Shown: positions 45,637 through 55,941, counted from the stretch's first letter. The stretch is DNA of 64,000 nt from Peribacillus muralis (GCF_001645685.2 NZ_CP017080.1:2781051-2845050), one strand, 5' to 3'. Notes: generated by a model from the letters alone, not told the origin. Program-made: numbers and translations.

Positions 45637-46521
45637 TTAGATCGTTTTTCTGATGAATCCTCGTGCTTTTTCCAAACGATTTGCAGCTTCTTCATATGAA
45701 ACATTCGTTAAAATCATCACGATGGCAATTTTAGGCTGTGAATGTGCCTTTGCTAAATATTCATCTGCCACGTCATAACTGCAGTCGGTGGCATCCATGA
45801 TAATCCGTTTTGCCCGTTCGACCAGCTTTTCGTTTGTCAACTGTAAATCCACCATTAAATTCCCATAAACTTTCCCGATGCCCACCATTGAAGCTGTGGA
45901 AAGCATGTTGCATACGAGCTTTTGGGCCGTTCCCGCTTTCAATCGTGTTGAACCAGTCAGTACTTCAGGACCGTTAACGACTTCAATGGCAACTTTGGCG
46001 ATTTTCCCTATCTCTGAACCTTTGTTACAGCTTATTGAGATGGTGCCTGCGCCAACTGAATTGGCATATTCAAGACCGGCAATAACATATGGCGTACGCC
46101 CGCTTGCCGCAATGCCGACAACTACATCTTCACTTGTTAATTCGATTTTCTTTAGATCCTCAGGACCTAATTCAAAGCTGTCTTCCGCACCTTCTACCGC
46201 TTTAATGAAAGCTTTTTCTCCTCCTGCTATAAGACCCACCACTTCCCCTGGGTCAGTATTGAAGGTAGGGGGACATTCCACGGCATCCAACAAACCGATG
46301 CGTCCGCTCGTTCCGGCACCCATATAGATCAATCTGCCCTTCTCATTCATCGCAGAAACAATCATATCCACGGCCTTTGAAATTTGCGGAATTTCCTTTT
46401 TAACACATTGTGCAACCTTCAGGTCTTCCTCGTTCATCACTTCTAAAAATTCCATCGTTTTCATTTCATCCAAACTCATGGTCTTTTCGTTTCGACGTTC
46501 TGTCGTTAAATGCTCTAACAT
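45637..46521 (-). CDS. murQ: N-acetylmuramic acid 6-phosphate etherase MurQ
   Basis: 294 residues. Cleaves the lactyl ether of MurNAc-6-P giving GlcNAc-6-P and D-lactate, the key step of MurNAc recycling. SIS-fold signatures: RLIYMGAGTSGRIGLLDAVE near 62-81 and VVVGIAASGRTPYVIAGLEY near 135-154; the C-terminal UBA-like helix bundle is present. First gene of the ten-gene minus-strand operon with a clear promoter. Start 46521 preferred; AAGG lies 9 bases upstream, and the ATG at 46530 touches it. Confidence 0.96.
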   Translation of the reverse strand: MLEHLTTERRNEKTMSLDEMKTMEFLEVMNEEDLKVAQCVKKEIPQISKAVDMIVSAMNEKGRLIYMGAGTSGRIGLLDAVECPPTFNTDPGEVVGLIAGGEKAFIKAVEGAEDSFELGPEDLKKIELTSEDVVVGIAASGRTPYVIAGLEYANSVGAGTISISCNKGSEIGKIAKVAIEVVNGPEVLTGSTRLKAGTAQKLVCNMLSTASMVGIGKVYGNLMVDLQLTNEKLVERAKRIIMDATDCSYDVADEYLAKAHSQPKIAIVMILTNVSYEEAANRLEKARGFIRKTI

Positions 46522-46571
46522 GCCTATCATCCTTTTTATTTCTGTAATGATGCTGTTGAATCTCTAAAAAG

Positions 46572-46600
46572 AATATAACACTACTAAAAATAAATTTCAA
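46572..46600 (-). promoter_or_regulatory. SigmaA promoter of the murQ operon
   Basis: Minus strand -35 TTGAAA (46600-46595), 17-base spacer, -10 TATATT (46577-46572). Immediately upstream (46610-46635) the palindrome AAAATTAATTTT within TTGAAAATTAATTTTAAAA resembles the TGAAA-type half sites of RpiR regulators. Confidence 0.65.
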
Positions 46601-46762
46601 TATAGTATATACATTTTTGAAAATTAATTTTAAAATAAGCGTAATACATCGATATTATGTTATTTCCTGGCTTCCTGCTTACAGTTGTCGCTTCATATGC
46701 TTTCACTTTTTTTAACAGGCATTCCTTGTCATGGCTTAGGTGAACTATGTATATTCATTATT

Positions 46763-46776
46763 TGTTAACGCTTACA
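46763..46776 (+). promoter_or_regulatory. cre site upstream of the GHL10/anmK genes
   Basis: TGTTAACGCTTACA, 13 of 14 positions of the cre consensus, 44 bases before the GHL10 start. Suggests CcpA control of the secreted hydrolase. Confidence 0.7.
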
Positions 46777-46819
46777 AATAATCATATAAAAAATTAGAAG
46801 CTGAAAAGAGGTTGTACGA

Positions 46820-48433
46820 TTGATGAATGAAATTATGACAAAGAGAAAACTAGGTTCATTGGCGCTGACTGCTTTGGTGGGAGGATCACTTCTCCTTCCC
46901 TCAAACCTGATGGCAGGAGCAGAAGCTCACTCCCCCTCTCCCCAAACTGCCTATGTAAAGCAGGAATTGCGTGCCACTTGGATTGCAAGTGTGTTAAATA
47001 TCGACTGGCCTTCCAAGCCCGGCTTGTCCGTTACGGCCCAGAAGGAAGAATTCATGAAGTATTTGGACGAACAAAAGGCAATGGGGATGAACGCTGTCGT
47101 CATGCAGATCAAACCGACGGCCGATGCTTTTTATCCTTCCCGCTATGGGCTTTGGTCACAGTATTTAACAGGTGTTCAAGGAAAGGATCCAGGATACAAT
47201 CCCCTTTCATTCATGATCAAAGAAGCCCACAAACGAAATATGGAATTTCACGCCTGGTTCAATCCTTATCGAATCACCATGCCTTTAGGGAAGACGGCTG
47301 AACTCTCGGATCTTGATAAACTGCCAGAAACCCATCCAGCCAGGCTGCATCCGAATTGGGTCATCCCCTATGGTCAGCAATTATACTTTGATCCAGGCAT
47401 CCCTGAAGTACAGCAGTTCGTGATTGACGGTATCATGGAAGTTGTAAAGAAGTATGATATTGACGCGGTTCACATGGACGATTATTTCTACCCATATAAG
47501 ATCGCCGGCATACCTTTTCCAGATGAAGCTTCCTATCAAAGATATGGGGCAAGTGAGTTTTCGAATGTAGAAGATTGGCGCAGGGATAATGTTAATAATC
47601 TAGTTAAACATATCAATGAACACATCAAAGCGGAAAAATCATATGTGAAGTTTGGTATCAGTCCGTTTGGAGTATGGCGTAACAAAGCAATTGATCCGAC
47701 AGGCTCAGACACCGCTGCCGGGCAAACCAACTATGATGATTTATATGCCGATACAAGAACATGGATCAATCATGGCTACATCGATTACATTGCACCTCAA
47801 TTATACTGGAATATAGGGCTGCCTGTAGCTGACTATGCGAAGCTTCTTGAATGGTGGACTAAAGAAGTCAAAGGTAAGAATGTGCAGCTTTATATTGGAC
47901 AAGCGGATTATAAAATCAATACAGAGTCCAACGAGGTGCAAAACTGGTTTGATCCGGAAGAACTGCCGAACCAGATAAAATTAAATCGATCTTTCCAGGA
48001 GTTCGATGGCAGCATGCATTTCAGTGCGAAAGATTTACGGAAGAACCCACTTGGGATAGCGGACCGGCTGCGTGAAGACATTTATCGCTATCCAGCTTTG
48101 GTTCCATCGATGCCTTGGATAGATAATGAAGCACCTAAAGCTCCCCAGGTTGGAAAGGCAAAACAAAAGGGTGCCCCAATCCAATTCGAAATTCGCGACC
48201 ACAAGCATTCAGATGCTTCGTATTATGCCATATATCGTTTCAATGGGAAGCATAAAGGAAATATTGCGGAACCAAAGAACCTACTGGCTACAGTCCGTAA
48301 AGAAGCGAAAGACCAACTATTTAACGATCGCACCGTCGAAAAAGGGCAAACTTACACATATGTAGTGACGGCCTTGGACCGTACTCATAACGAAAGCAAG
48401 CAAGCCAATCAGATTACCATTAAAGTAAGATAA
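46820..48433 (+). CDS. Secreted GHL10 (DUF187, YngK/DigH-like) glycoside hydrolase
   Basis: 537 residues (TTG 46820 with AAGAGG 9 bases upstream; ATG 46823 also possible). Sec signal peptide: basic MTKRK, hydrophobic core, likely cut after GAEA near residue 36. The barrel carries [17 protein letters not shown], the catalytic-region [12 protein letters not shown] near 215 and [11 protein letters not shown] near 318, and a C-terminal fibronectin-like domain (about 435-537). E. coli DigH of this family cuts stem-peptide-free peptidoglycan glycan strands. With anmK 44 bases downstream and murQ divergent, it is probably a secreted glycan-strand hydrolase feeding the PTS. Confidence 0.85.
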   Translation: MMNEIMTKRKLGSLALTALVGGSLLLPSNLMAGAEAHSPSPQTAYVKQELRATWIASVLNIDWPSKPGLSVTAQKEEFMKYLDEQKAMGMNAVVMQIKPTADAFYPSRYGLWSQYLTGVQGKDPGYNPLSFMIKEAHKRNMEFHAWFNPYRITMPLGKTAELSDLDKLPETHPARLHPNWVIPYGQQLYFDPGIPEVQQFVIDGIMEVVKKYDIDAVHMDDYFYPYKIAGIPFPDEASYQRYGASEFSNVEDWRRDNVNNLVKHINEHIKAEKSYVKFGISPFGVWRNKAIDPTGSDTAAGQTNYDDLYADTRTWINHGYIDYIAPQLYWNIGLPVADYAKLLEWWTKEVKGKNVQLYIGQADYKINTESNEVQNWFDPEELPNQIKLNRSFQEFDGSMHFSAKDLRKNPLGIADRLREDIYRYPALVPSMPWIDNEAPKAPQVGKAKQKGAPIQFEIRDHKHSDASYYAIYRFNGKHKGNIAEPKNLLATVRKEAKDQLFNDRTVEKGQTYTYVVTALDRTHNESKQANQITIKVR

Positions 48434-48477
48434 CATCCCTCAAATTTATAAAACTAACAAAAGTGGGTGACATGACC

Positions 48478-49635
48478 ATGTACATAGTAGGATTAATGTC
48501 CGGAACATCATTGGATGGTATCGATGCAGCACTTGTTCGCATGAATAATCGTGGCCTGAAAACGGAAACTGAAATGATTGATTTCATTACCCATCCTTTT
48601 CCTAAAGATGTGGAAGAAGAAATCATTCAGTCTTTATCCGTCAATACCTCCAATGTGCAATTGATTTGCAGTTTGAATTTCAAGCTAGGGAAATTATTTT
48701 CAGAGGCAACGAAGGAAGTTTGCCAAAAAGCCGGACTGCCTCTGAAGGATCTGGATTTAATAGGGTGCCATGGGCAAACGATTTATCATCAGCCCTTGCA
48801 GGAACAGAACATGGTTCCCTCAACCCTCCAAATTGGGGAGCCCGCAGTGATTGCTTACGAAACGAACACACCGGTCATATCCAATTTTCGCACAATGGAT
48901 ATGGCCGCTGGCGGTCAAGGGGCTCCGCTCGTACCTTATACCGAATATGTTCTTTACAGAAGTGAATCGAAGGGAAGATTACTTCAAAATATTGGGGGGA
49001 TCGGTAATGTGACAGTCCTTCCCAAGCAGGCCACCCTAGATGACATGTATGCCTTTGATACCGGGCCGGGAAATATGATCATTGATGAAGTATGTCGCCA
49101 GTTGTTTCATAGGAAATATGATGAAGGGGGGGAAATAGCGAAGCAGGGGCACGTTAATGAAGAGCTCTTATCCCATTGCCTCAGCCATCCCTATATAATG
49201 AGCCATCCGCCAAAATCAACAGGCAGGGAATTGTTCGGCAAGCAATATGTTGAAAACCTATTAAAAAAATTCGAAACGGTTCCTGGGCAAGACATCTTAA
49301 CGACAGTAACGATGTTTACCGCCAAGTCGATCGTTGAGAACTATCGGGCCTTCATTTTGCCGAAAACGGAAATAGAAGAAGTGATCATCGGTGGCGGCGG
49401 CAGTTACAATAACACATTAATCGAAATGATCCAGTCATTGCTAGGAGATTCCGTTACAGTCCTCACGCAGGAAGAATTGGGATTCTCATCTGAAGCTAAA
49501 GAAGCTATCGCATTTGCCTTGCTTGCAAATGAGACGTTTCATGGCAAACCAAGTAATGTCCCCAGCGCCACAGGAGCAAAAAAAGCTGTCATCCTTGGAA
49601 ACATCACCTTCCCTCCTTTAAAAGGTAGTAGATGA
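48478..49635 (+). CDS. anmK: Anhydro-N-acetylmuramic acid kinase
   Basis: 385 residues from ATG 48478 (GGGTGA 7 bases upstream; GTG 48463 and ATG 48472 also in frame). Opens [19 protein letters not shown], the family signature, with [20 protein letters not shown] and [10 protein letters not shown] further on. It hydrolyses and phosphorylates 1,6-anhydroMurNAc to MurNAc-6-P, the substrate of MurQ. AnhydroMurNAc is made by lytic transglycosylases, including the spore cortex enzyme SleB. Follows the GHL10 gene, same strand. Confidence 0.95.
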   Translation: MYIVGLMSGTSLDGIDAALVRMNNRGLKTETEMIDFITHPFPKDVEEEIIQSLSVNTSNVQLICSLNFKLGKLFSEATKEVCQKAGLPLKDLDLIGCHGQTIYHQPLQEQNMVPSTLQIGEPAVIAYETNTPVISNFRTMDMAAGGQGAPLVPYTEYVLYRSESKGRLLQNIGGIGNVTVLPKQATLDDMYAFDTGPGNMIIDEVCRQLFHRKYDEGGEIAKQGHVNEELLSHCLSHPYIMSHPPKSTGRELFGKQYVENLLKKFETVPGQDILTTVTMFTAKSIVENYRAFILPKTEIEEVIIGGGGSYNNTLIEMIQSLLGDSVTVLTQEELGFSSEAKEAIAFALLANETFHGKPSNVPSATGAKKAVILGNITFPPLKGSR

Positions 49636-49669
49636 AGAAACATAAAGGTATGAGCTGAAAAAATACAAA

Positions 49670-49702
49670 AATCCCCCTAGGAAAAGGATCTTAGGGGAAT
49701 TT
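49670..49702 (+). terminator. Terminator of the GHL10-anmK pair
   Basis: AATCCCCCTAG/TTAGGGGAATT stem, 35 bases after the anmK stop, followed by T-rich sequence. Confidence 0.7.
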
Positions 49703-49831
49703 CTCATGCTGTTCCGGGACATCTGTCATAGGCGAGTATGATGAAAAGCAAGTCCTGGATGGCAAAAATACCTTCTATTCGCGCCAGTTGCTACAGCCAT
49801 GAAATCCTTCATGATATACACTTAGATAGAG

Positions 49832-49872
49832 AATAACCCGTTCGCAAAATGCCTCTTTGCAAACGGGTTATT
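49832..49872 (-). terminator. Terminator of the amino acid permease gene
   Basis: AATAACCCGTT with AAACGGGTTATT plus an inner CGCAAA/TTTGC pair; T-runs on both sides, 9 bases after the permease stop on the minus strand. Confidence 0.75.
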
Positions 49873-49880
49873 TTGTAAGG

Positions 49881-51302
49881 CTACATAATTTTCTCATTCC
49901 CGTTTTCCATCTTCATTGTCGGCGGGATGTTTTTTGCCAATTTGAGCTTATAGAATAATAGGCAGGCTACTAAAAACCCGATCCCATAAAGCAACCCCAC
50001 CCGTTGCGTCGGATCAAAAGCAAGGAAGATTAATACCATTAAGCAAAAGGCTAAGCAAAACAATGGTACAAATGGATAAAAAGGTACTTTGTATTGCAGC
50101 TCCTCCGTTTTCCCTCCCGCTTTTATGAATTTCCTGCGAAACATATATTGTGATAAGGCAATCCCCATCCACGAAATCGTGACGGAAATGCCCGCAATGG
50201 ACATGAGCAATACGAATACGGTATCAGCTGCCATGAAGCTGGTTAATAACGATAAAAGTGAAAACATTATCGTGAATAAAAGGGCATTCAAGGGCACTTT
50301 CCTTTTGGATAATGAACCGAATACCTTTGGTGCCATTCCATCATGAGCCATCGCCCAAAGCAAGCGTGTGGAGGCATAAAGACATGAATTCCCAACGGAA
50401 AGGATCGCCGTTAAAATGATGAAATTCATGATGCCTGCAGCATAAGGTACCCCCGCTATCTTCATCAAGGTAACAAAAGGACTTTCCAATAAGCCCAATT
50501 CCGAAGAAGGGAATATGGCAGAAAGGATGATGATGGACGCAATATAAAAGACGATGATCCTAAAAAGGACGTTGCGAATCGCCTTGGGGATATTCTCTTC
50601 CGGTTTTTCACTCTCCCCCGCTGCAATTCCGATCAGTTCCGAGCCTTGATATGAGAATATCACATTCATCATCGTGACGAAGATAATCGTTACTCCCCCT
50701 GCCGGGAAAAGTCCGGAAGGAGCAAGATTCTCAAAGAATGGAGTTGGACGATCCGATAAAGAGATAAAACCGAAAATGCCAGCGATTCCTATTAAGATGA
50801 ACAAGATGACGGCAATGATTTTTATTCCGGAGAACCAATATTCCGCCTCTGCAAACCCTCTCGTCGTTAAAGCATTCAATGCGAATAAAAGCAGAATGAA
50901 CACTGCACACCATATCCAGGTGGGTACGTGCGGAAACCAGTGCTTCATCAAGATTCCTGCTGCCGTAAACTCCACTCCCGCTGTGGCAGCCGAGCCGACG
51001 AAATACATCCAACCTAGCGAAAACCCCGCGGAAGGCCCGATATATTCAGCGGCGTATTTTTGGAAGGAACCAGTAACGGGCATATGAACCGCCAGCTCGC
51101 CAAGGCAAACCATGACCATATATAAAATGACACCGCCCGCTAAATAACCAATCAACGCCCCTCCTGCACCTGCTTGATTAATCGTATAGCCTGCATTTAG
51201 AAAAAGCCCCGTACCAATGACGCCGCCAAGCGAAAGCATGAATAAATGGCGTCGCTTCATCGAGCGCTGCAGTTGATCATCGTTCCCCAGTCCATTCCCC
51301 AT
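49881..51302 (-). CDS. APC-family amino acid permease, RocE-like
   Basis: 473 residues from ATG 51302, about 12 membrane helices. It begins with NDDQLQRSMKRRHLFMLSLG then GGVIGTGLFLNAGYTINQAG; this and EYWFSGIKIIAVI, FSYQGSELIGIAAGESE and FDPTQRV closely follow B. subtilis RocE, the arginine/ornithine permease. The frame stays open upstream to 51425 but the longer versions have no better ribosome site, so the start is uncertain. It lies at the end of an arginine-type catabolic region with RocB- and RocG-like genes. Confidence 0.85.
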   Translation of the reverse strand: MGNGLGNDDQLQRSMKRRHLFMLSLGGVIGTGLFLNAGYTINQAGAGGALIGYLAGGVILYMVMVCLGELAVHMPVTGSFQKYAAEYIGPSAGFSLGWMYFVGSAATAGVEFTAAGILMKHWFPHVPTWIWCAVFILLLFALNALTTRGFAEAEYWFSGIKIIAVILFILIGIAGIFGFISLSDRPTPFFENLAPSGLFPAGGVTIIFVTMMNVIFSYQGSELIGIAAGESEKPEENIPKAIRNVLFRIIVFYIASIIILSAIFPSSELGLLESPFVTLMKIAGVPYAAGIMNFIILTAILSVGNSCLYASTRLLWAMAHDGMAPKVFGSLSKRKVPLNALLFTIMFSLLSLLTSFMAADTVFVLLMSIAGISVTISWMGIALSQYMFRRKFIKAGGKTEELQYKVPFYPFVPLFCLAFCLMVLIFLAFDPTQRVGLLYGIGFLVACLLFYKLKLAKNIPPTMKMENGNEKIM

Positions 51303-51530
51303 ATTTTCCACGTCCTTATCTTGTCTATTAACTACCTTCTCCCTGACTATCTTAAAAAGAATCGAAAAACAGAGACACTTCGGTATCGCTGTCAGCCGTG
51401 ATTCGTTCTGCAACTCACCGTCCACCGCTTTTTAAGGGAGAAAGGAAAATAATGATGTCAATCCTTTGTCCGTTTGAAACGGTTAAAAGACTAACAGGGA
51501 GTAAAGCCACCGCTTCTTTTCAATTGTTAG

Positions 51531-52709
51531 TTACCGACCGCATAATTCATCTGCGATTCCGACAAAATATCTCACTCCATATTCCAATGCCCCTTCGTCG
51601 ATTTTAAATTTAGGATGGTGTAATGGGTAAGCTTGTCCAAGCTCATCACTATGGACCCCCAGGAATTGCATGGAAGCTGGAACAATTTCGGAAAACGCCG
51701 AAAAATCTTCTGTTCCAAACATAGGATCATCGACGATGATGACCTGTTCTTCCTCGAATATCCCCCCCATTACCGCTCTCGAAATATTAACGGCTGTCTG
51801 ATCATTCACTACAGCTGGATAGCCTAGATGCCAAGTCAATTCGTACCTTGCTCCATGTGCATCTGCAACACCTTTGACGATTTGCTCCAAGTACTCTCTT
51901 GCCTTCACTCGGCTATCGGAATGTAAGGAACGAATCGTACCGCCGATTTCGGCATATTCCGGTATGACATTGAGCGCACTTCCAGCGTGAAACTGTGTAA
52001 TGGAAATGACGGGTGCTTTAAGAGCGGAAATCTTTCTGGAAACGATGCTTTGAATATTGGTTGTCATTTCTGCGCCGATCATTAGCGGGTCGATCGTCAA
52101 TTCAGGGGTCGAAGCATGTCCACCCTGACCAATGATTTTGATTTCAAAGTCATCAGCTGCAGCACAGAACACCCCATCCCTTAAACATATTGTCCCTGTT
52201 CGTTCGTAAGGAGTCACATGAAGGGCAAATGCCAAATCGACTCCCTCCAGGACCCCTTTTTTCACCAACTCTTGAGCCCCCCCTGGCAAAACCTCTTCAG
52301 CGTGCTGGAAAATGAACCTTATCTCCCCATTGATGACGGTTTTTTTTTCAGAAAGGATTTTGGCCGCACCCAATAACATCGCTGCATGCGCATCATGTCC
52401 GCATGCATGCATAACGCCAGGATTCTTCGATTTACATTCCAATTCTGTTTCTTCTTCGATCGGCAGTGCATCGATATCTGCGCGAAATGCGATCGTATAC
52501 GGTTTTTGCGCTGAATTCTTCGTTCCTTTGAGAACCGCCATTACGCTAGTAGCAGTAGGTCTCGTTACCTCTAACCGTGGAAGGGCACTCAATATCTTGT
52601 AGATGTAATCCGAAGTCTCGTGCTCCTCATACGAAAGCTCGGGATTTGCATGAAAATGGCGCCTCCACGAAATCACATCATCTAGAATCGTCGCCTGTAT
52701 CTGTTTCAA
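51531..52709 (-). CDS. M20 family amidohydrolase (hippurate/N-acyl-amino-acid hydrolase type)
   Basis: 392 residues from TTG 52709 (GGAGG 9 bases upstream); the longer frame would overlap the transporter gene. Metal-binding motifs: HACGHDAHAAMLLG near 102-115, QHAEEVLPGGAQ near 140, LHVTP near 165 and the late FGTEDFS. M20D members remove acyl or carbamoyl groups from amino acids. Cotranscribed with a YfcC-type transporter (52 bases upstream), a RocB-like peptidase and two amidino-group enzymes, so an N-substituted amino acid is the likely substrate. Confidence 0.88.
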   Translation of the reverse strand: MKQIQATILDDVISWRRHFHANPELSYEEHETSDYIYKILSALPRLEVTRPTATSVMAVLKGTKNSAQKPYTIAFRADIDALPIEEETELECKSKNPGVMHACGHDAHAAMLLGAAKILSEKKTVINGEIRFIFQHAEEVLPGGAQELVKKGVLEGVDLAFALHVTPYERTGTICLRDGVFCAAADDFEIKIIGQGGHASTPELTIDPLMIGAEMTTNIQSIVSRKISALKAPVISITQFHAGSALNVIPEYAEIGGTIRSLHSDSRVKAREYLEQIVKGVADAHGARYELTWHLGYPAVVNDQTAVNISRAVMGGIFEEEQVIIVDDPMFGTEDFSAFSEIVPASMQFLGVHSDELGQAYPLHHPKFKIDEGALEYGVRYFVGIADELCGR

Positions 52710-52761
52710 TATAAAAGGCCTCCTCGAATAATTTATTTTGAAAATTCTGATATTTAAAAAC

Positions 52762-54216
52762 CTAAAAAGGGCCATATTGAATGCTTTGGGCAATGATCAA
52801 AAAGATAATCGCCACGATTATCTGTATCATTAGGAAAGGAAGCACCCATTTCACCCATTTCGTGAATGAGATTCCCGCTACGGCAAGACCGGCCAAAAGT
52901 ACTCCAGACGTCGGGAATATCATATTGGATATCCCATCCCCCAATTGGAAAGCCAGTACGGCAGTTTGTCTTGTCACTCCCATTATATCCGCCAACGGCG
53001 CCATGATCGGCATCGTCAAAGCTGCTTGACCGCTGCCGGACGGAACGATGAAGTTAAGGAACATTTGTACGATGAACATACCAATTGCATTGATGGCGGG
53101 CGGGAGATACTCGACCAAACCTGCCGCATAATATAAAATCGTATCCAGCAGTCCGCCACTTGTTATGATGACCAAGATCGTCTGTGCAACGCCTATTATC
53201 AATGCGCCTGAAACCATACTACCTGCTCCTGAAATAAAACCATTGGCCATCTTGGAAGAAGATAAGCCTCCTATCATTCCCATGATGATTGCGCTTAGTA
53301 AAAATAGGCCGCCAATTTCGCTGATATACCAGCCTAATTTAATCACACCATAGATTAATAAGATAAAATTCAACAATAAAATGAGTAACGCCGCAGAATG
53401 TCGTTTACTCATCTTAAAGTTATCATCGACCATTGTATGATCTTCACGCCTGAACTTCCCGTATTCACCTAGTTCAGGATTTCGTTTCACTTTCATGGCA
53501 TGAAAATATATATACATAACGGTTACGATGTAAAACACTGCAAGGATTGCGATTCTCAAGCCCATTCCCGAGTACATGGGCAGTTCCGCAATACTTTGGG
53601 CGACACCTACATTGAATGGATTGGTGATCCCGGAAATGAAGCCCGTTGCCAAAGTTCCAAGGATGACAATCGCAAAACCTGTAAGGGCGTCAAAGCCCAA
53701 GGCAATCGTCATCGGAACGATGATCGCGATATAGACGAGCGCATCTTCAGCTGAGCCAATCAACGTTCCCAATGATGCGAAGATCAATACCATTAGCGGA
53801 ATAAGCAATTTTTCTTTTGTCCCGAAACGGACCGCTACAAATTTAATGAATGAGTCGAGTGCACCTGTTGCCTGCATGATTCCAAGTGCACCACCAAATA
53901 AAAACACAAACAAGATGATCGATGACCCTTCGACCATTCCAGCATGAATGCTGCTGAACATTTGCAATAGTCCCACTGGTGTAGATTCAATAAATTCGAA
54001 GGACGTCGGATCAACGACACTTCTACCATCTTTTTCAATTCTTTCATATTGACCTGCAGGCAAAATATAAGTTAATATCGTTACAATTACAATGACAATG
54101 AACATCAATACAAAAGGATTGATTCCTTTTTCGGGTAACTCGGTTAGCTCGTTAGGCACCTTATTCTTCTGATTAAGCGGCTCGGATGTGATTTGCTCGT
54201 TAGGTAGGTTATCCAT
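52762..54216 (-). CDS. YfcC family transporter (arginine/ornithine- or C4-type)
   Basis: 484 residues, about 12 membrane segments after a 30-residue polar N-terminus. Family motifs NPFVLMFIVIVIVTILTYIL, the polar intramembrane segments SAEDALVYIAIIVP and TNPFNVGVAQSIAELP, and the duplicate VPSGSGQAALTMPIMAPLAD and QLGDGISNMIFPTSG. YfcC proteins are thought to carry basic amino acids or peptides; specificity unknown. GGAGGG before ATG. Lies between the RocB-like and M20 genes. Confidence 0.87.
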   Translation of the reverse strand: MDNLPNEQITSEPLNQKNKVPNELTELPEKGINPFVLMFIVIVIVTILTYILPAGQYERIEKDGRSVVDPTSFEFIESTPVGLLQMFSSIHAGMVEGSSIILFVFLFGGALGIMQATGALDSFIKFVAVRFGTKEKLLIPLMVLIFASLGTLIGSAEDALVYIAIIVPMTIALGFDALTGFAIVILGTLATGFISGITNPFNVGVAQSIAELPMYSGMGLRIAILAVFYIVTVMYIYFHAMKVKRNPELGEYGKFRREDHTMVDDNFKMSKRHSAALLILLLNFILLIYGVIKLGWYISEIGGLFLLSAIIMGMIGGLSSSKMANGFISGAGSMVSGALIIGVAQTILVIITSGGLLDTILYYAAGLVEYLPPAINAIGMFIVQMFLNFIVPSGSGQAALTMPIMAPLADIMGVTRQTAVLAFQLGDGISNMIFPTSGVLLAGLAVAGISFTKWVKWVLPFLMIQIIVAIIFLIIAQSIQYGPF

Positions 54217-54309
54217 ATTCGACCCTCCAATATATTTTCTTCTTTTTGGGGCTACAGCCTTGACCTTTACGTTAATTCATCCTCGCATGCTGTTTTATCT
54301 GCCGAAGGA

Positions 54310-55941
54310 TCATGGAGCCTCCTTCAATTCCCCATCAGGGATTTCCATCATGCTTTTGATTAATCTTTCAAGCATGAAAGGAGTCTGAATGAAGGCACTA
54401 TCGATGTGAAGCCGCTCAGTTCGCTGATGTGCATCCTTTCCGAATGGACCTACATTGAGCACCGGTGCTTGAAGTTGCAGCATATCATCAAATGGAATGC
54501 TATAACTATCCCCCCAAACTGGCGTGTTCTTTTCAAACGATGTCCAGCCATCAGAATCATCCTTATACTGAACATAGCTCAGATCGCAAAGACCATTGAA
54601 ATAATGAACCTGGCTGACTTCTTCCTTAAATGATTTCGCCGTTTCCTTTAATAGTTTAATGGACTCAATGATAAGCGGATCACTGGATGTATTGACGGCA
54701 GGATAGTAGGGCGGCGCAAACAGCAAGACAATGGCGGGTGCAAGCTCCTGGCATTGTATCATCAGTTTTTCAACGATCCGCATTGATTTTTCCCGCTCAT
54801 CCCAATCCGTATTTGCCTGGACGCCTCTTTTTATTTGCTCGACAAGTTCCGCCCCGAATTTCCCGACGGCATAGGATAGCAGCTTTTCGTAGCGCAGCAC
54901 CTGTACTTCGCCTACCCCTTCCATTCGTTCACGTTGGCATATAGCCTTATAGGACTCATTGCACTTTATCGCTGCTTCTTCTGCAACCTTCTCAAAAATA
55001 TCCATGATATCCGCAGCGCTTCTCTTCATGATGAAAACATTATAAAGCGCTGCTGCGCGGTAAGGCGTTTGTGTTGAATATTGCAATTTCAAATCTTTTT
55101 GCTGAAGTGATACAGGCAAAGGTGTTTCCTCCGAGAGATCTCTTTCCAAAAATGAAGGGTTCCACTCCATGAGCTGTGTAAGGAACGAAGCCATATAGTT
55201 AGCTGTCATCCCCTTCAATGGCTCGCCCACGTGTGTTTCCTTCCCATAAAAAAGCGCCGCTGGCATGATTTTCCCCATTGTTCCAGAATATATATAATGT
55301 CTTTCGTCTCCAGGTTTCTGTGAAAAAGATGGTTCACTATTAAAAAACATTTTATACGAGAGCCCATGTTTATCACGTAAGGCGACAAGCTCTTTGACTG
55401 CTGCCCTCATCCCGGCAGAATTGACTTCCTCATCAGGAACGGTTACGAGCAGGAGATTGATCGGCCATTCTTCCATGCTTGCTTTTTCGATGAGTGCCAT
55501 ATGTAGGGCTAGCCCCATTTTCATATCCATCGTTCCCCTGCCAAATAAGTATTTACCCGATTCGAGATCGATGCGCGCTTCTTCAGGCAAATCATCTTTT
55601 CGTTCATGAAGTTTTTTCGTAAGCTGTTCTGGCTGAAAAGCCAGTATCTCGAGGTCACCATATTCCTCTGTCTGTACCGTATCAAAATGGCTAATCAATA
55701 CGATTGTTTCTTTCACTTCAGGATGCTTATAAAACGCATTGACGAAGTGCCTCCCTAAATCAACTTCATGAAGTGATAGATTGGCCGGATTCTTCTTGAA
55801 AAAATCAAGCTTACCTAATTTCTCCTGGACTTTATAAGGAAATGTGATCTCTCCTTCTGTAAGCGTCCTGCTTTCCCAGCTCACAAGCTCACATAATAAT
55901 GCACGAAGCGCTTCCGGAGTTCCCCATTGTAAATGACCCAT
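54310..55941 (-). CDS. rocB: RocB-like M20 family peptidase
   Basis: 543 residues, the long M20 form seen in B. subtilis RocB (arginine utilisation protein). Metal ligands: HFDTV near 105-109, GRGTMDMKMGLALHMALIE near 155-173 and VPDEEVNSAGMRA near 188-200. RocB is induced with arginine catabolic genes but its reaction is not established. AAAGGGGG 6 bases before ATG. Operon with DDAH-type genes upstream and the YfcC transporter downstream. Confidence 0.88.
   Translation of the reverse strand: MGHLQWGTPEALRALLCELVSWESRTLTEGEITFPYKVQEKLGKLDFFKKNPANLSLHEVDLGRHFVNAFYKHPEVKETIVLISHFDTVQTEEYGDLEILAFQPEQLTKKLHERKDDLPEEARIDLESGKYLFGRGTMDMKMGLALHMALIEKASMEEWPINLLLVTVPDEEVNSAGMRAAVKELVALRDKHGLSYKMFFNSEPSFSQKPGDERHYIYSGTMGKIMPAALFYGKETHVGEPLKGMTANYMASFLTQLMEWNPSFLERDLSEETPLPVSLQQKDLKLQYSTQTPYRAAALYNVFIMKRSAADIMDIFEKVAEEAAIKCNESYKAICQRERMEGVGEVQVLRYEKLLSYAVGKFGAELVEQIKRGVQANTDWDEREKSMRIVEKLMIQCQELAPAIVLLFAPPYYPAVNTSSDPLIIESIKLLKETAKSFKEEVSQVHYFNGLCDLSYVQYKDDSDGWTSFEKNTPVWGDSYSIPFDDMLQLQAPVLNVGPFGKDAHQRTERLHIDSAFIQTPFMLERLIKSMMEIPDGELKEAP

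Noticed and set aside
45878..46327. 149-residue plus-strand frame opposite murQ
   Set aside because: Antisense shadow with proline/serine-rich low-complexity sequence; murQ on the other strand is certain.
51303..51530. T-box or amino-acid riboswitch in the leader of the RocE-like permease
   Set aside because: Some GGTGG-type words occur, but no T-box bulge (TGGNACC) and no recognised riboswitch core could be laid out.
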